DNA from: Rhizodiscina lignyota
Taxonomy: Eukaryota > Ascomycota > Dothideomycetes > Aulographales > Rhizodiscinaceae
Direction of reading: 5' to 3'
Length of the DNA stretch: 64,000 nt
NCBI GenBank assembly: GCA_010015805.1
Contig: ML978129.1
Location: 248,001 to 312,000, forward strand
Made by a program: the position numbers and the translations under genes. Below the pieces are notes generated by a model, which was not told the origin of the DNA, ran no database searches, and saw nothing but the letters and a program-made list of their open reading frames with translations. Positions 33,077 through 42,996 of this stretch are shown here, in pieces. Position 1 is the stretch's first letter, and every line of letters begins with the position of its first letter.

Positions 33077-34494
33077 GGCGACTTGATCGATGCTGTTGTT
33101 GAAAATTCGAGGAAATGTAAAAGTTCTAGGTTTTCCCAGCCCGTCTAAATTTTGTAGACCGCTCCGCGGCACGTACGTGGAGATGAAATGGCGTCACACA
33201 AAGAAGGAAAGCTAATGAGCGCACACAATGAGTGGCAAGAGGAAGCGAATCAACGCGACAATAGCACCGTCAAGGAGTGTTTGAATAAAGAAAAGATGAC
33301 GCTGGAATGGTGAAAGAAAGTGGGTGGCAGGAGTTTCGGTGAAGGAGGAGCTCTCCTTCAGGTATACTCGGTGTGGCGCAGGTCATAATTAGACGTACCC
33401 ACCGTCCCGTTCGAGAGCCAGGAGGCATGAAACAAAGAAGCAAGCGTGGTCCTTTGAAACTGGCGGTTTGCGCCGGTCCTGGAGTCACATCGCGGACATG
33501 ATCGGCTGGAATGAGGCAATGTGAGGATAAACGCCAGGATGCACCTCGTTCCGCAGGCGAAATGGAGCTCTCAAGCGCGACAAAGCGAGGGTCAGGAGAA
33601 CGGATATCACCCTTCATGGCAGACGTTTCGACGCAGACTCCTGTTCGATTGGAGACTGGAGGTTGAAGGAGCGAAGTGGGTCGGGTGTCGCAGGTGTCGG
33701 GTGTGAGGAAACACTGCAGCCACTCACGCGCCGCGCCAGCGCTCGAGCCGCACAGGAGACGGCCTTGGCGCCACGAGCGCGGCGCCCTGAGAGGCCGCAT
33801 CTCCCTGGCCCGCGAAACACTGCGAAAACGAAGCAAGAGTCCTTTGATATCGTCGCACTGCCTTCTGCCTCCAACCTTGGAGCATGACGGTGACGTAGCG
33901 GCCGCGTCGCTCTCTCATTCAACCCTACAATGCCGCCCTCTCGCTAATCGCAATGGATCGCGACGCTCGCAGTTCCCATTGGTAGTTCTGGAACAAAGTG
34001 ACATGTCGACTCGCTGTGCAAGGTGTCGCGAGTGGTGACCAAGTATATCGAGGCCTTTCGAATATGTCCTACCTCTGATCAAGAGATCCGATGCTGGGTA
34101 GTGGAAAGCATGAAGATTAAAAGCTCATGTTCAATAATTGCCAGGATCGAACCCAGTGCGTCAAATTTCCCAAGTCACGCTGTTCAAACATGGAACTTCA
34201 TGAAAGCCAGTCAACGTTCACTCGTTCACGGGATCCACTCATTCGCAATTAACCTAGGCATAAAACATCTCTAAATATGTGAAGCTCGAACTTCTACTGC
34301 GATATCCCAGCGAGTCAGTATCATTGTATCTCTCCAGATCCATTCTGCAGCTGTAGCTGTATTTGAAGAGAACTTACAGGGAGCTTTACCGACACAGTCT
34401 TTCATTACGAGTGATAAACCACCTACTCTCTGAACTGTGGTACTTTCTTCAGCCATCCGCTTCTGAAGCGCTTCAGTGCCATCACAGTCGATGC
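33077..34494. other. Intergenic, 1.4 kb
   Basis: Upstream region of the Crh gene and 3' flank of the DUF6914-like gene (both minus strand). The 33660-33900 part is GC-rich. A 188-codon antisense-type frame (33270-33836) has no features of a real protein. Nothing else is supported. Confidence 0.4.
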
Positions 34495-35067
34495 CTATTT
34501 GATGTATACGTCTCCTTTCAACCCATCGCCAGCTTCCGTGGCCATCAAGTCTCGCGTTGGAACGCCCTGCGCATGGTCCACTGCGAAGCGACCTTGTGCA
34601 TCCAAGGCCTTTGTCCACTGTTTAGCAGTCTCGCTAATCTCATCAAAGTCCTGCAACACGGTGCTCCTTAGGGAACCTTGGTGTGCAGGTAACTCAAACA
34701 AGGACGCCAAAATACCCTCGACCCAGAGCTCGGTCTCGCCCGACACATATCTTCCAACCTTGCTCTCAAGGTACCACTTCACGGCATCTACATTGTCGAC
34801 TGTGGCGACGATGAAGCGTGTGAGCATGTGGCCCCAGTCCTGGATGCGTAGCGGGAATGCTTTAGTTGCCTCGACCTTCCAATGGAGTTCTCCAAGAGCA
34901 TCTCGATGCTGTCGCGGCCAGTAGCAATTTACTTCATAGCTGAGAGGGGGACCAGGAAAGTGTTTGGTGCTTGGCCCCATGAGGACGCCCCAGACATACT
35001 CTTCGTTGTCGATCCCGGGGCCTTCAAAGAGCGCGACGTAGAGGCAGGTATGGCCGACGGTGGACAT
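34495..35067 (-). CDS. Small DUF6914-like protein
   Basis: The product is 190 residues from ATG 35067 (context ACCATGTCC). The frame extends about 80 codons upstream, but that part is not needed and reads as non-homologous leader. The protein begins TCLYVALFEGPG, then VWGVLMGP, a central HWKVEATKAF, and WGHMLTRFIVATVDNVDAVKWYL. This order, LYVALY then (H)WGxLxGP then a late LxRxxxAxVxD, is what I know from the fungal DUF6914 domain. These proteins have no known function and occur in expanded sets in ascomycetes. It is divergently oriented to a gene with two copies of the same kind of domain. The family assignment comes from motif memory and is moderately sure. No signal peptide or membrane segment is visible. 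Confidence 0.65.
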   Translation of the reverse strand: MSTVGHTCLYVALFEGPGIDNEEYVWGVLMGPSTKHFPGPPLSYEVNCYWPRQHRDALGELHWKVEATKAFPLRIQDWGHMLTRFIVATVDNVDAVKWYLESKVGRYVSGETELWVEGILASLFELPAHQGSLRSTVLQDFDEISETAKQWTKALDAQGRFAVDHAQGVPTRDLMATEAGDGLKGDVYIK

Positions 35068-36289
35068 GGTTCCAAATTGTCGTAGATGTGAAGCTTGCCT
35101 CGCTTTCCAACGGCGAGACGGGGATGGTTGGTTTTCGATGACTCGATGACTCGGTGAGCGCTGGTGTTTTATTGAATCCAATATTTGCAAGAAAACATCT
35201 TCCACAGAGCTGCAGGGCTCAGCTGATAAGTAGCCAGGTGTTGCCATAGTGTTGTTTGTCTCCCCGCGGATTCCAAACACGCTCCGAGTTTTTGGAGTCC
35301 GCATGACAGTTCTGCATAGTACCTTATCGGAAAATGCTTAGTTTTGCACAAACAGGTTGCACTTGTCACTGTGAAGCAGCCTGACCATCTGACAGATATT
35401 GGCAACCCGAGAACGTGGCAAACCCTGAAAGGCATTTAAACAAAGGATGCCCGAGCCGCACAGTCTCAATAATACCAATTGAGGCGGACTCGGCAACACA
35501 GATCTAAACAATGAACTGCCATTTCATTTGTCTTTGACCTGCCCACAAAGCCTCCCCGGACAAATCACACTGGGCGTTACTCGTTGGATATGCGCCTACC
35601 GGGGATCATGACAGGCTGAGAGCCCATACGGATAAGTTCAACATCACTTGCCCTGACTGTGAGAGATGGGTTAAGAGCTCCCAACAATGGCCTATGGGTC
35701 TGGTCACTCGGGCTGGCATGCACAGCGAATTTTTAATTGCGTCGTTCCACTCCTCACATCAAAGGAAAACAGAGAGCGCTTCGTAAAGGCCCAACCATTT
35801 TCGAGGCGGGTGAGGTCTCCCTGAGACACTTCCGGAGGAGGAAGGTACGCCAGTTGTATCTCAGGCATTTGGCGAGAGCTGCAAATGGTTTCCATTGCCA
35901 TCTACGGAATGCCTGAATGCAATATGCTCCTGATAAGTGAAGGCGCACCATGGATAGACGCCCTACCTGAAAGAGCGTTGTTGGCGGCTCTAATGGGCGG
36001 CTAGTCATGCGTGCCTCTCCTGGTCTATCAGTCACCATATGCCTCAATCGCACCTGCCTTCGAAATTCTGCCCGCCCTACGGATTGGCCCTTCCTTTATT
36101 TAAATGGAATATGTGGTCTGCCTGCGTATTGTTTTTCGGTGTTCTTGGAATAACGATCTCATTAACAACATCTTCATTAATTCACAATTATCGTATATTT
36201 GCTCTACTTTACTCCAACTGTCGTTACTTTCAAGAATCAGGCACCGCGCATTCTAACCAGACAACAATATTTGCTCACCAGGTCTAGAT
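35068..36289. other. Divergent intergenic, 1.2 kb
   Basis: Shared upstream region of the two DUF6914-like genes. No supported gene. An intron-like end (TTGCTCACCAG...CTAG) lies just before the start at 36290, so a 5' untranslated intron is possible. Confidence 0.35.
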
Positions 36290-37627
36290 ATGTTTTGGTG
36301 GGCGAACAAGAACACGATGCCTCGCTTTCAGCATCAATACAACGGCGAAAGCACATTGGCACAGCCAGCATCAGCAAACACGTCGAACAAACATATCCTA
36401 GACGCCGATACACCGATAAATAAAACCCAATCACCGCCCATCAGGCACGAAAGAAAAGACACTCCAATCACAACTGGAATAAACCCCACAAAAGACAAAT
36501 TCTACCTCACGTCGTACACACAACCGGGAACATATGCAATTTATTGGGCATTCCTTTTCGGACCAGAGGACAAGGATGCATCCCTTCGGCTACGCCGGTT
36601 CACTGCGATGCGAATTTACGATAGCAGACGGCTCATGCATAAGTGGACCGGAATGTGCGACGAGGTGGGACTGGATACCACGGGTCCTGCACCATTCGGG
36701 CGCTTCAAATTTTGTATGGTTCTTGACAATGGCGAGAATCAAGGGGACATCGCGCTCGCGGAGAAGATTATTCGTCAGCATTCGAAAAGCGACTTGCAAT
36801 ACAACAGCTCGTTCGAGTGGGCTACCGACGCTATCCAAGCGCTACTGCGCCAGAGTTACAGGCTTGGACGGAGATGGGATCCTTTCCTCGATTGGGATAC
36901 TATCCAGAAAGTCTTTCGGCAGAAGCGATATGAGATGTACGACTCCGTAGTAGCAACAGTTCAGCCGCATCCACATCCACTAGCAGTTGCGATATACGAC
37001 TCAACGGAGGAGCCGTGCGCCACGCGGATTTTCGAGACGAAATTTCCCGCCACTGAGGAAGCCGGCGCCCGGCTTTTTGTCGAGCTCTATAACAACGAGG
37101 AACACCCAAAAGACCCGTACTGGGCGTTGACGTGCGGGCCATTTGTGACCACTCTGGGTATTCCGGTTCAGGCACTGTGGAGATATTATTGCTGGCGCCA
37201 CAAGGACCCAAAAGACACTTCTGGCGAACCCGCCAAGTGGGTGCCTTGTCGCGAGGGTATGAAAACTGCCACTCAACCTCTTCTATCCGGCCGGCTTCTG
37301 ACGCGGATGGTCATTGGAAAGCTTGTTGATACGCAGGCATTTGCCACGGCCATGGCCGATGGTCTCAACCCTATCAAAACACGCGCCGTCGAGACCGAAA
37401 CGTCGAACTGTTGGTATGTCAAGAGCGCCTTTGAGGAGCTGCGGAAGACGTCGGGCGCATGCATCTGGGCGCCAGCGTTGGAAGGGGTGGACGCGCAGAA
37501 ATTCTCGAGAGAGGTTTTCCGATGGCTGCAGTCTAATTCGAATAAGGGAAGGCTGGCTGAAGATGATCCCCGAAGAGACTATATCCCAACGTGGGATTGC
37601 TTTTCGCAAACGGAGGTGTTTTCATGA
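36290..37627 (+). CDS. Two-domain DUF6914-like protein
   Basis: This single-exon product has 445 residues. Residues 1-65 are low-complexity and may include an unneeded N-terminus; a second ATG follows at 36317. The first domain-like unit starts KFYLTSYTQPGTYAIYWAFLFGPED (split here as KFYLTSYTQPG and IYWAFLFGP) and ends WATDAIQALL near residue 185. The second starts ARLFVELYNNEE, then PYWALTCGPF, GEPAKWVPCREGMKTATQ, LLTRMVIGKLVD and NCWYVKSAFEEL near residue 400. Both follow the same order as the small divergent neighbour, so the locus holds three copies of one kind of domain. No catalytic residue is known for the family. The first copy is more divergent than the second. Function is unknown; the duplication is read directly from the sequence and the family name is moderately sure. 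Confidence 0.65.
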   Translation: MFWWANKNTMPRFQHQYNGESTLAQPASANTSNKHILDADTPINKTQSPPIRHERKDTPITTGINPTKDKFYLTSYTQPGTYAIYWAFLFGPEDKDASLRLRRFTAMRIYDSRRLMHKWTGMCDEVGLDTTGPAPFGRFKFCMVLDNGENQGDIALAEKIIRQHSKSDLQYNSSFEWATDAIQALLRQSYRLGRRWDPFLDWDTIQKVFRQKRYEMYDSVVATVQPHPHPLAVAIYDSTEEPCATRIFETKFPATEEAGARLFVELYNNEEHPKDPYWALTCGPFVTTLGIPVQALWRYYCWRHKDPKDTSGEPAKWVPCREGMKTATQPLLSGRLLTRMVIGKLVDTQAFATAMADGLNPIKTRAVETETSNCWYVKSAFEELRKTSGACIWAPALEGVDAQKFSREVFRWLQSNSNKGRLAEDDPRRDYIPTWDCFSQTEVFS

Positions 37628-38514
37628 GGTAAATGAAGGGGGTATTTGGAGAGTGTTTTGTTTGTAGTACCGATTAGAGCCCCCAGCCTCCAGGACTCCA
37701 TGTTGATAGGAGCTGAAATCAATGAGTAATTCAAACTGAACTTCTCGATGAAAACTTCCACACCAAAGGCCGTGAGTAGCCGAGAGGCTGAAAGCTCATC
37801 CAAATCGGGAGTTGCTTTGGGCGTGACAAAATATTTGGATGCCAGGCAAGCAGTATCGTAATGCCCTCCTTTCGTTTTGCAAATAAAGAAAAGAGAAAAA
37901 GAAAAGGCAAAAAAAAAACCCATATCCCCTCTGGGATTTGAACTCTGGATATCCGGATGTCGAACTATGGGTTAGCAAGTCTCAAATGCACTGTAAACGG
38001 TTAACGTGTAGGTGTTCTTTTCGGGTTAAAACTCTTACTTAGATTATCCACCTCAGCCAGTGTGCAGTGGCTGATTGGTGAGAGATCTAAATCTGAAATT
38101 AATTATATAGTCACCTTCCTTATTTATTTAATCGCCTAATAACACTAACACCCGGCCTTTGAACATATAAGCCGCAAGGGCGATTATCTCTTATCCTTTA
38201 AGGCAAGCGAGACTATCTCTGAAAGCTCAAGCACATATTCTTCGGAGTGTACTAAATAACGGTGAGCCATTAAAAACTTGTATACTTTGTTAATTATAGA
38301 AGCTACACAATATCTCCTATCAGTGTCTTAAAAGCTGCTGCCAGCGTTTTCGTCACCCTCGTGACAAGACACATGAGCACTTCTACTAACTTACACATGA
38401 TCATGGTTCAGAAGAACGACGGATCCGATATATGCAGCTGAAAGGATTGTCTGCGCTGCTCGTGAAACGAAGTACAAGTGAAATGTACTATGAAAGCCTC
38501 GAAATCGCCCTTGC
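37628..38514. other. Convergent intergenic, 0.9 kb, AT-rich, with a tRNA-like relic
   Basis: From about 38040 to 38400 the DNA is distinctly AT-rich and has many in-frame stops in every frame, unlike the flanking genes. This may be a decayed repeat, but no element family can be named. The tRNA-like segment at 37910-38010 is listed on its own. Confidence 0.4.
37910..38010 (-). other. Degenerate tRNA-like segment with Pol III-type T-run
   Basis: On the minus strand a B-box-like GAGTTCAAATCCC (rc of 37932-37944) is followed about 20 bp later by eight T (the A-run 37911-37918), as at the end of Pol III genes. Upstream is TTGCTAA, a possible Ser(GCT) anticodon loop. The anticodon and T stems contain A-C mismatches, so the fold is not intact. 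An 8-bp perfect inverted repeat (AACCCATA 37917-37924, TATGGGTT 37966-37973) encloses the B box. It is best read as a decayed tRNA or the head of a tRNA-derived SINE; a functional tRNA is unlikely. Confidence 0.3.
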
Positions 38515-39486
38515 TCATTGTGCATTCGTTTCGAATTTCGGATTTGGCTTCAGGGGCTTCCAAACACCCTTTAACGAATCCTGCCGGACCTCCTCTAGAA
38601 TCGGTTCATTTGCCGGATCATATCTGTAGTTGTCATTCTTCTGAAAGAACTCTTTATCCTTCTCCGTCCACTCCGCACCAGTCCAGCGAATCCAATATGG
38701 ATAGTGTTTGTACGTATCGGTGATCGCGAAGTGGGAGTTCAAGATCCGGATCCACCAGAATGCGTAGTCCGCGACGTCGGCCTCCTCTTCCGGGTTCTCG
38801 TAGCTTGTCTTTGGCGGTCCTTCGTCCTCAACAGTCTTGAAAGCACGAACGTCGCGGTCGTCGGCGTCTTCAAGCTGCACGAATGGATCTTCCTTTCCGG
38901 AATACGTTCGCACGTTCGAACGTATTGTATGGAGCCAGTCCTTCAAGTCTTCTCTGTCCTGGGCCATGAATTTGTCGGAGTGCACGAGCGGTGCCCAGAA
39001 CCATAGTGTGCGGACAAGCCACTCGTCCATGGTGTAATCGCGCTCGATCCACGCTCCTTTGCCATCGGGGCGGAAGTCACCGGGCAAGGCGATGAGCTGT
39101 CGGGCCAGTTTCTCGCATATTGGATCGAAGAAGGCGCGTACATAGCGGAAGCTGTAGCCTTTGAGGATAATGCGCGCTTGATCGAGCAGAGTGATAAGGC
39201 CTAGACTTTGCTCAGGATAGTCTGGTGCGTCCGCTTCCGGGAGGACTTCAGTTAGGTCGAGTGACATAAGCTCGTCAAGTGGAAGCTTGCTCAGTGGTAA
39301 TAAAGCGCTGTGGAATATCAAGTCATGGAATGATTTCATATACGAAGGACTTGGACGGAAGTGCATTTGGCCGATAGTAGCGCCGCTTGGAGGCTCGTTC
39401 TTTGGCCATGGGAACTTGAGGCGATAAACCGCGTGTAGAAGCTCCGGTGTCAGAATCTGTCTGACCTGTTCGATGGTGATGGCCAT
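38515..39486 (-). CDS. DUF924-family protein
   Basis: The product is 323 residues from ATG 39486 (MAITIEQVRQILTPELLHAVY); an in-frame ATG-like codon 15 positions upstream is less likely. The segment LGLITLLDQARIILKG (about 95-110) followed by a FFDPICEKLARQLI helix matches the DUF924 (PF06041) pattern of LxLLLDQxxR plus alpha-helical TPR-like repeats. The W-rich middle (DEWLVRTLWFWAPLVHSDKF) corresponds to the region that in bacterial members contains HSEDL-type residues. The C-terminal 100 residues are charged and include a WWIRILNSHFAITD helix. There is no signal peptide. Function of the family is unknown. It is probably a soluble cytosolic protein. No intron is seen. Confidence 0.7.
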   Translation of the reverse strand: MAITIEQVRQILTPELLHAVYRLKFPWPKNEPPSGATIGQMHFRPSPSYMKSFHDLIFHSALLPLSKLPLDELMSLDLTEVLPEADAPDYPEQSLGLITLLDQARIILKGYSFRYVRAFFDPICEKLARQLIALPGDFRPDGKGAWIERDYTMDEWLVRTLWFWAPLVHSDKFMAQDREDLKDWLHTIRSNVRTYSGKEDPFVQLEDADDRDVRAFKTVEDEGPPKTSYENPEEEADVADYAFWWIRILNSHFAITDTYKHYPYWIRWTGAEWTEKDKEFFQKNDNYRYDPANEPILEEVRQDSLKGVWKPLKPNPKFETNAQ

Positions 39487-40175
39487 GTTTAGGTCGAGTT
39501 GAATTTTTGAAAGAACAACGTAAGAACTCAATTGGAATATAAACGCAATATTGGGAGTTGTAGAGAGAGGAAATCAGCTCACCTTCCCCGCTCTAACGGC
39601 TGATGAAAGATTACGAAGCTAACTACTGTGATGACCAACCTACATGTGTTTTCGAGGCTTAAACTCCATGGTCCTCGAAGAAGGATAAACATTGGACTTA
39701 ATCTCCGAAGTCCGTTAAGCAAAATGTGTGCAAAGAAAGTCCAGAGAGGGGGAGACAGCCGAGTGAGCAAAAGGGGCTAGTACCATTTTGGGTTAAGCGC
39801 TTGCCTTGCGGAGCCGAGAAGGGTTTCGAGGAGGATTTCAAGAATCCAGTAATCTAATCACATCAACTGCGGACGAAGTAGAACCTCATATGATAAACCA
39901 TTACTCCTTGTGTCCAGTATGAGCATTGAGGGACCAAATCGCAGTAGCAGGAGATGATCTCAGCCTCATGTCTAGATCTGAGTGCCTTAGACTGCTGAAT
40001 GCCGGAATTCCACTAACGTTGTACACAGAGACGACATATTCAGAGCTGCTAAGTTACATTCAGAGCAAGAAGATGTGCTGGATATGCTGATATCGACTTT
40101 AAGAGTCACACTAAGCGCAGATTAGGCTAGAAGGTAAGTAGGATTTATCGTTTTGGCCTCTATGATGACGATCTC
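39487..40175. other. Intergenic, 0.7 kb
   Basis: Upstream region of the DUF924 gene and 3' flank of the ceramidase gene (both minus strand). No gene, repeat or RNA is supported. Confidence 0.4.
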
Positions 40176-41306
40176 TCAGTCTACCTTGTGTCCATTAGCC
40201 ACTTCTCCTTTAGCTTTGCTCTTGCGAATGACAACCGGGACAGATGTGAATAACGATGGCCACACAACCTCGACTTCATCTTGCATGCCCTTCAAGCAAT
40301 ACCGCAAGTACACGCCCCAGGTCAGATTGTAGTATGCTCCGAGCCCAGTGAAGAGGTGCCTGGACAAGAGTTGGCTATATCCAACGATAGAAACGTCATT
40401 AGAGGAGGAGACTCACCACCAGCCATGTCCTTCAAGGACGATGCCCCACGGAAGGCCGATCTCTCGTCGCCACCGCCGCAGAGTTGAGCAATAGATATTG
40501 TCCAGGTTCCATATGAAGAAGCCGATGATCACCGAGAGGAAACCGCAGATCACCATCCACCACATTGTGTTAAGCATGCGAAGATCGCGAGCGTCACGTC
40601 TTGCCTGCTCTTTCTCATCGACATTAGCTGTTGATTCTTTGAGCGCGTCGGCCGATCTCCGCCTTCGCCTTGAAGGGCGTAGCTGCTCCATGTCATAAAT
40701 TCCCCTCGATACGACAAGGATGGCCAGCAAGGCAAACATGTTTTGGTGGAACACTGGATCCTTGAGATAATGGTAGTATCCTGTGATAAATGCGGCAAGA
40801 GAAACGGTGAAGACAAAGATACATAATCTGATGAAGGTTGATTTGTTAAAGGCGAAGACGGCGAAGAACGTCGTGCAAGTGAGGTATATCATGGACAATT
40901 CATCGAGCAGTTGCATGGAATCTATCAATCACGTCAGCCGAAGGACAATGGACAAGTCGGCAACGTTCATACATTTGAGGCTGGAGTGGAAGAAGAAGCT
41001 TCCGATTCCAATGAAGAGGTAACTAAAGAATGCGGCAAGAAATTCTGGATCGTGGCCATGCTGGATACAGTTGCGGATGCCTTTGTACGCGAGGCAGATG
41101 AAGACGAGATTCGTCAAGGTATTGACAATTTCCGCTGAATAAATGGATGCGTAGTAATCCTGCGGCTCGTCAGGAAACAGGCAATAGCCTCAAAGATCCA
41201 TCTTCATCGTTCTCACCTCCTCGCACCAATTAATTGTCGCTGTAACTGGGTTCCAGTATCCATCTTGCGTGGGAGGGTAAGGGACAGAGGGTAGTCACGA
41301 AACCAT
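40176..41306 (-). CDS. Alkaline ceramidase (Ypc1/Ydc1/ACER type) with UGA-CUA near its start
   Basis: Clear exons on the minus strand are 41294-41217, 41159-40973, 40921-40417 and 40359-40176; introns are 57, 51 and 57 nt. The protein hydrolyses ceramide to sphingoid base and fatty acid in ER/Golgi membranes and has about seven helices. Residues matching the zinc and catalytic site of ACER3 are present: WCEE (first exon), FFFHSSLKY, LDELSMIY and GHGWWHLFTG (spliced). YHYLKDPVFHQNMFALL is also typical. The first exon reads LPSVPYPPTQDGYWNPV, a normal family N-terminus, but the only in-frame ATG (41304-41306) is separated from it by ATG GTT TCG TGA CTA. No acceptor can remove the TGA while keeping LPSVPYP. 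So either UGA is read through (UGA-CUA is a known leaky context), the gene is newly inactivated at codon 4, or an unseen exon supplies the start. Length from LPSVP is 317 residues. Confidence 0.85.
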
Positions 41307-41532
41307 CCTCTTCGTCAAGAGTGCTAGCGGCAGATATCGGACCTCAAATCGATCAGAGCGTGAAAAGGGCTGGATTTATTAAGAACGAAAAGATTTGGAC
41401 GTTGAGAGGAGAGCCGGCGTGTCCGGCCTGCCGGCAGGGCTGAACAAGGGGCGGACCGAACCGAACGTGAAACCCCTTCCCAGTTTGGCAACTGTGCCTT
41501 ACGTCGTCTCAGTTCTTAAACACAGGACTTGT

Positions 41533-41760
41533 CTCTTTACAGGAGTAGCGTTCGCGAAAATCGATTCAATTGGCAAGGTGTCATATTTGAGCGTTGGACC
41601 TTTACGCGCGAGCGTCGAGTAGATTGAGAAGTAATCGTATGCGAGGCCAATCACCACTACGTGCGAGCGTTGGTTCAATTAATAAGGAGCCGTATTCGAG
41701 AGGATTCACCTCTATGTAAGAGCGGTTACCACGTTCAGAGGTAGCTCTCCCTATTTAGCC
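41533..41760 (+). repeat. Degenerate tandem repeat, about 55-bp period, about four units
   Basis: Units begin near 41533, 41599, 41653 and 41707, with starts such as CTTTACGCGCGAGCG, CACTACGTGCGAGCG and CCTCTATGTAAGAGCG. A second block follows in each of the first three: GATTCAATTGGCAAGG, AGATTGAGAAGTAATCG and GTTCAATTAATAAGGAG, then a GTATTYGAG-like end. Spacing is 54-66 bp. Differences between units are large, so the array is old. No open frame runs through it. It was seen by eye; unit limits are approximate. Confidence 0.5.
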
Positions 41761-42169
41761 ATTTCCTCTCGGAGCTTCGGTTGTCTGAAGCCGATTTGCT
41801 CTGCCTGTCGAACCACGAAATCGCGTAGGTTTGCCGTAGTGCCCAGTCTCGTGAGGAATTTTGATATTGCTCGACTAATCATTTAAAGAACTAATAGAGA
41901 CACTATATCGGCCGCCTAGACGTAGTCTCTATAAAAGGCGAATCGTCGATATGCGACGAATGCGTTAATACTATTGAATTCGTGGATACCGACATTGAAT
42001 ATTTGAGAATGATCCGCATAAGCGAGATAAATGTGCGATCGACACCGATCTACTGTACGGCACCCTCATCGTTATCCAGTAAGACCAGTAGTCCTTGGGC
42101 TGACAATGCCATACTTGCTGCTGTCTAGGTTGTGGGGGAGCACGATATAGCTCAGCTGTATGGGAGTGA

Positions 42170-42250
42170 AGTCACCTTTACGCGCGAGCACTGATTCAAT
42201 TGAGCGGTGGTCGTATTTGAATGCTGCGACATTTACGTGGCAGGGCGCGT
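42170..42250 (+). repeat. Detached copy of the ~55-bp repeat
   Basis: CACCTTTACGCGCGAGCACTG, then ATTCAATTGAGCGG and GTCGTATTTGAA occur in the same order as in the array 400-600 bp upstream. A partial further unit (ACATTTACGTGGCAGGGCGCG, split over 42227-42247) follows directly. This is a separate, better-preserved unit of the same repeat. Confidence 0.5.
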
Positions 42251-42996
42251 AGATAGCTCCGATGCAACGTCGCGAGAAATTGAGCTTGCTTGGGGAGAAT
42301 AACGCGGATGAGGCGCATGCGTATGGCGATGTAGGTTTCGAAGTCTGAGAATACATGCGACTCTAGCGCGCTTGCGCTTGCTTGCGAAACTTGAACTATC
42401 GCAACCAAAGTCATTCTTCTATCACTATCCCCCAGAGAACCAGACACTGTGCTCTCCCTGATTTATGTGCCTTTAACCAATGTACGACTACATGCGAAGC
42501 TTGCGAAATCTCCAAAGATGACTTTGTTCTTTGCCATTTGCCTATCCATGAAGTGTCAATTGCTACTTGGGAATTCCTACTGCGCACTGCTAGTGCATGT
42601 TTCGCGAGCGGCCCACTACTTTACCCATGTCCTTCTTCGATTCAAAATATATTGGCCCGTAAAGGCATAGATATCTAAGTCTTGCTGCATACACAGGTTG
42701 GCCGCGAGTGCTGGCCGAGCGCGCATACGATTATCTGCAGGATTAGCTTATTGCATTTGCGCAAACTTGGGCAAATCCGTAGGGTTAGTAACAACTGCCT
42801 ACTCGACGCTAGCATCGATGCGTGCGCAAATACCATGCTCTATGAGATGGGAGCTATTTAACTACAAGTACAGTAACAGACGAATTTCAACGGGAATAGA
42901 ACGAATTGTCCGTTATCCAAATACTACCATCGTACACAGGGAATAAAACGCCATAACAAGCCCAACCCCAAAATAAGCACACCCTAAACAGTAAAC

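Larger units (their letters stand above)
41307..42996. other. Intergenic, 1.7 kb, with degenerate ~55-bp repeats
   Basis: Upstream flank of the ceramidase gene and 3' flank of the Pro/Ala-rich gene. Most of the 41.5-42.3 kb part is made of diverged repeat units (listed separately). Small open frames at 42382-42678 are not convincing. Confidence 0.45.

Noticed and set aside
33270-33836. 188-codon minus-strand frame
   Set aside because: Cys/Arg-rich without pattern, overlaps several other frames in a GC-rich stretch, no family.
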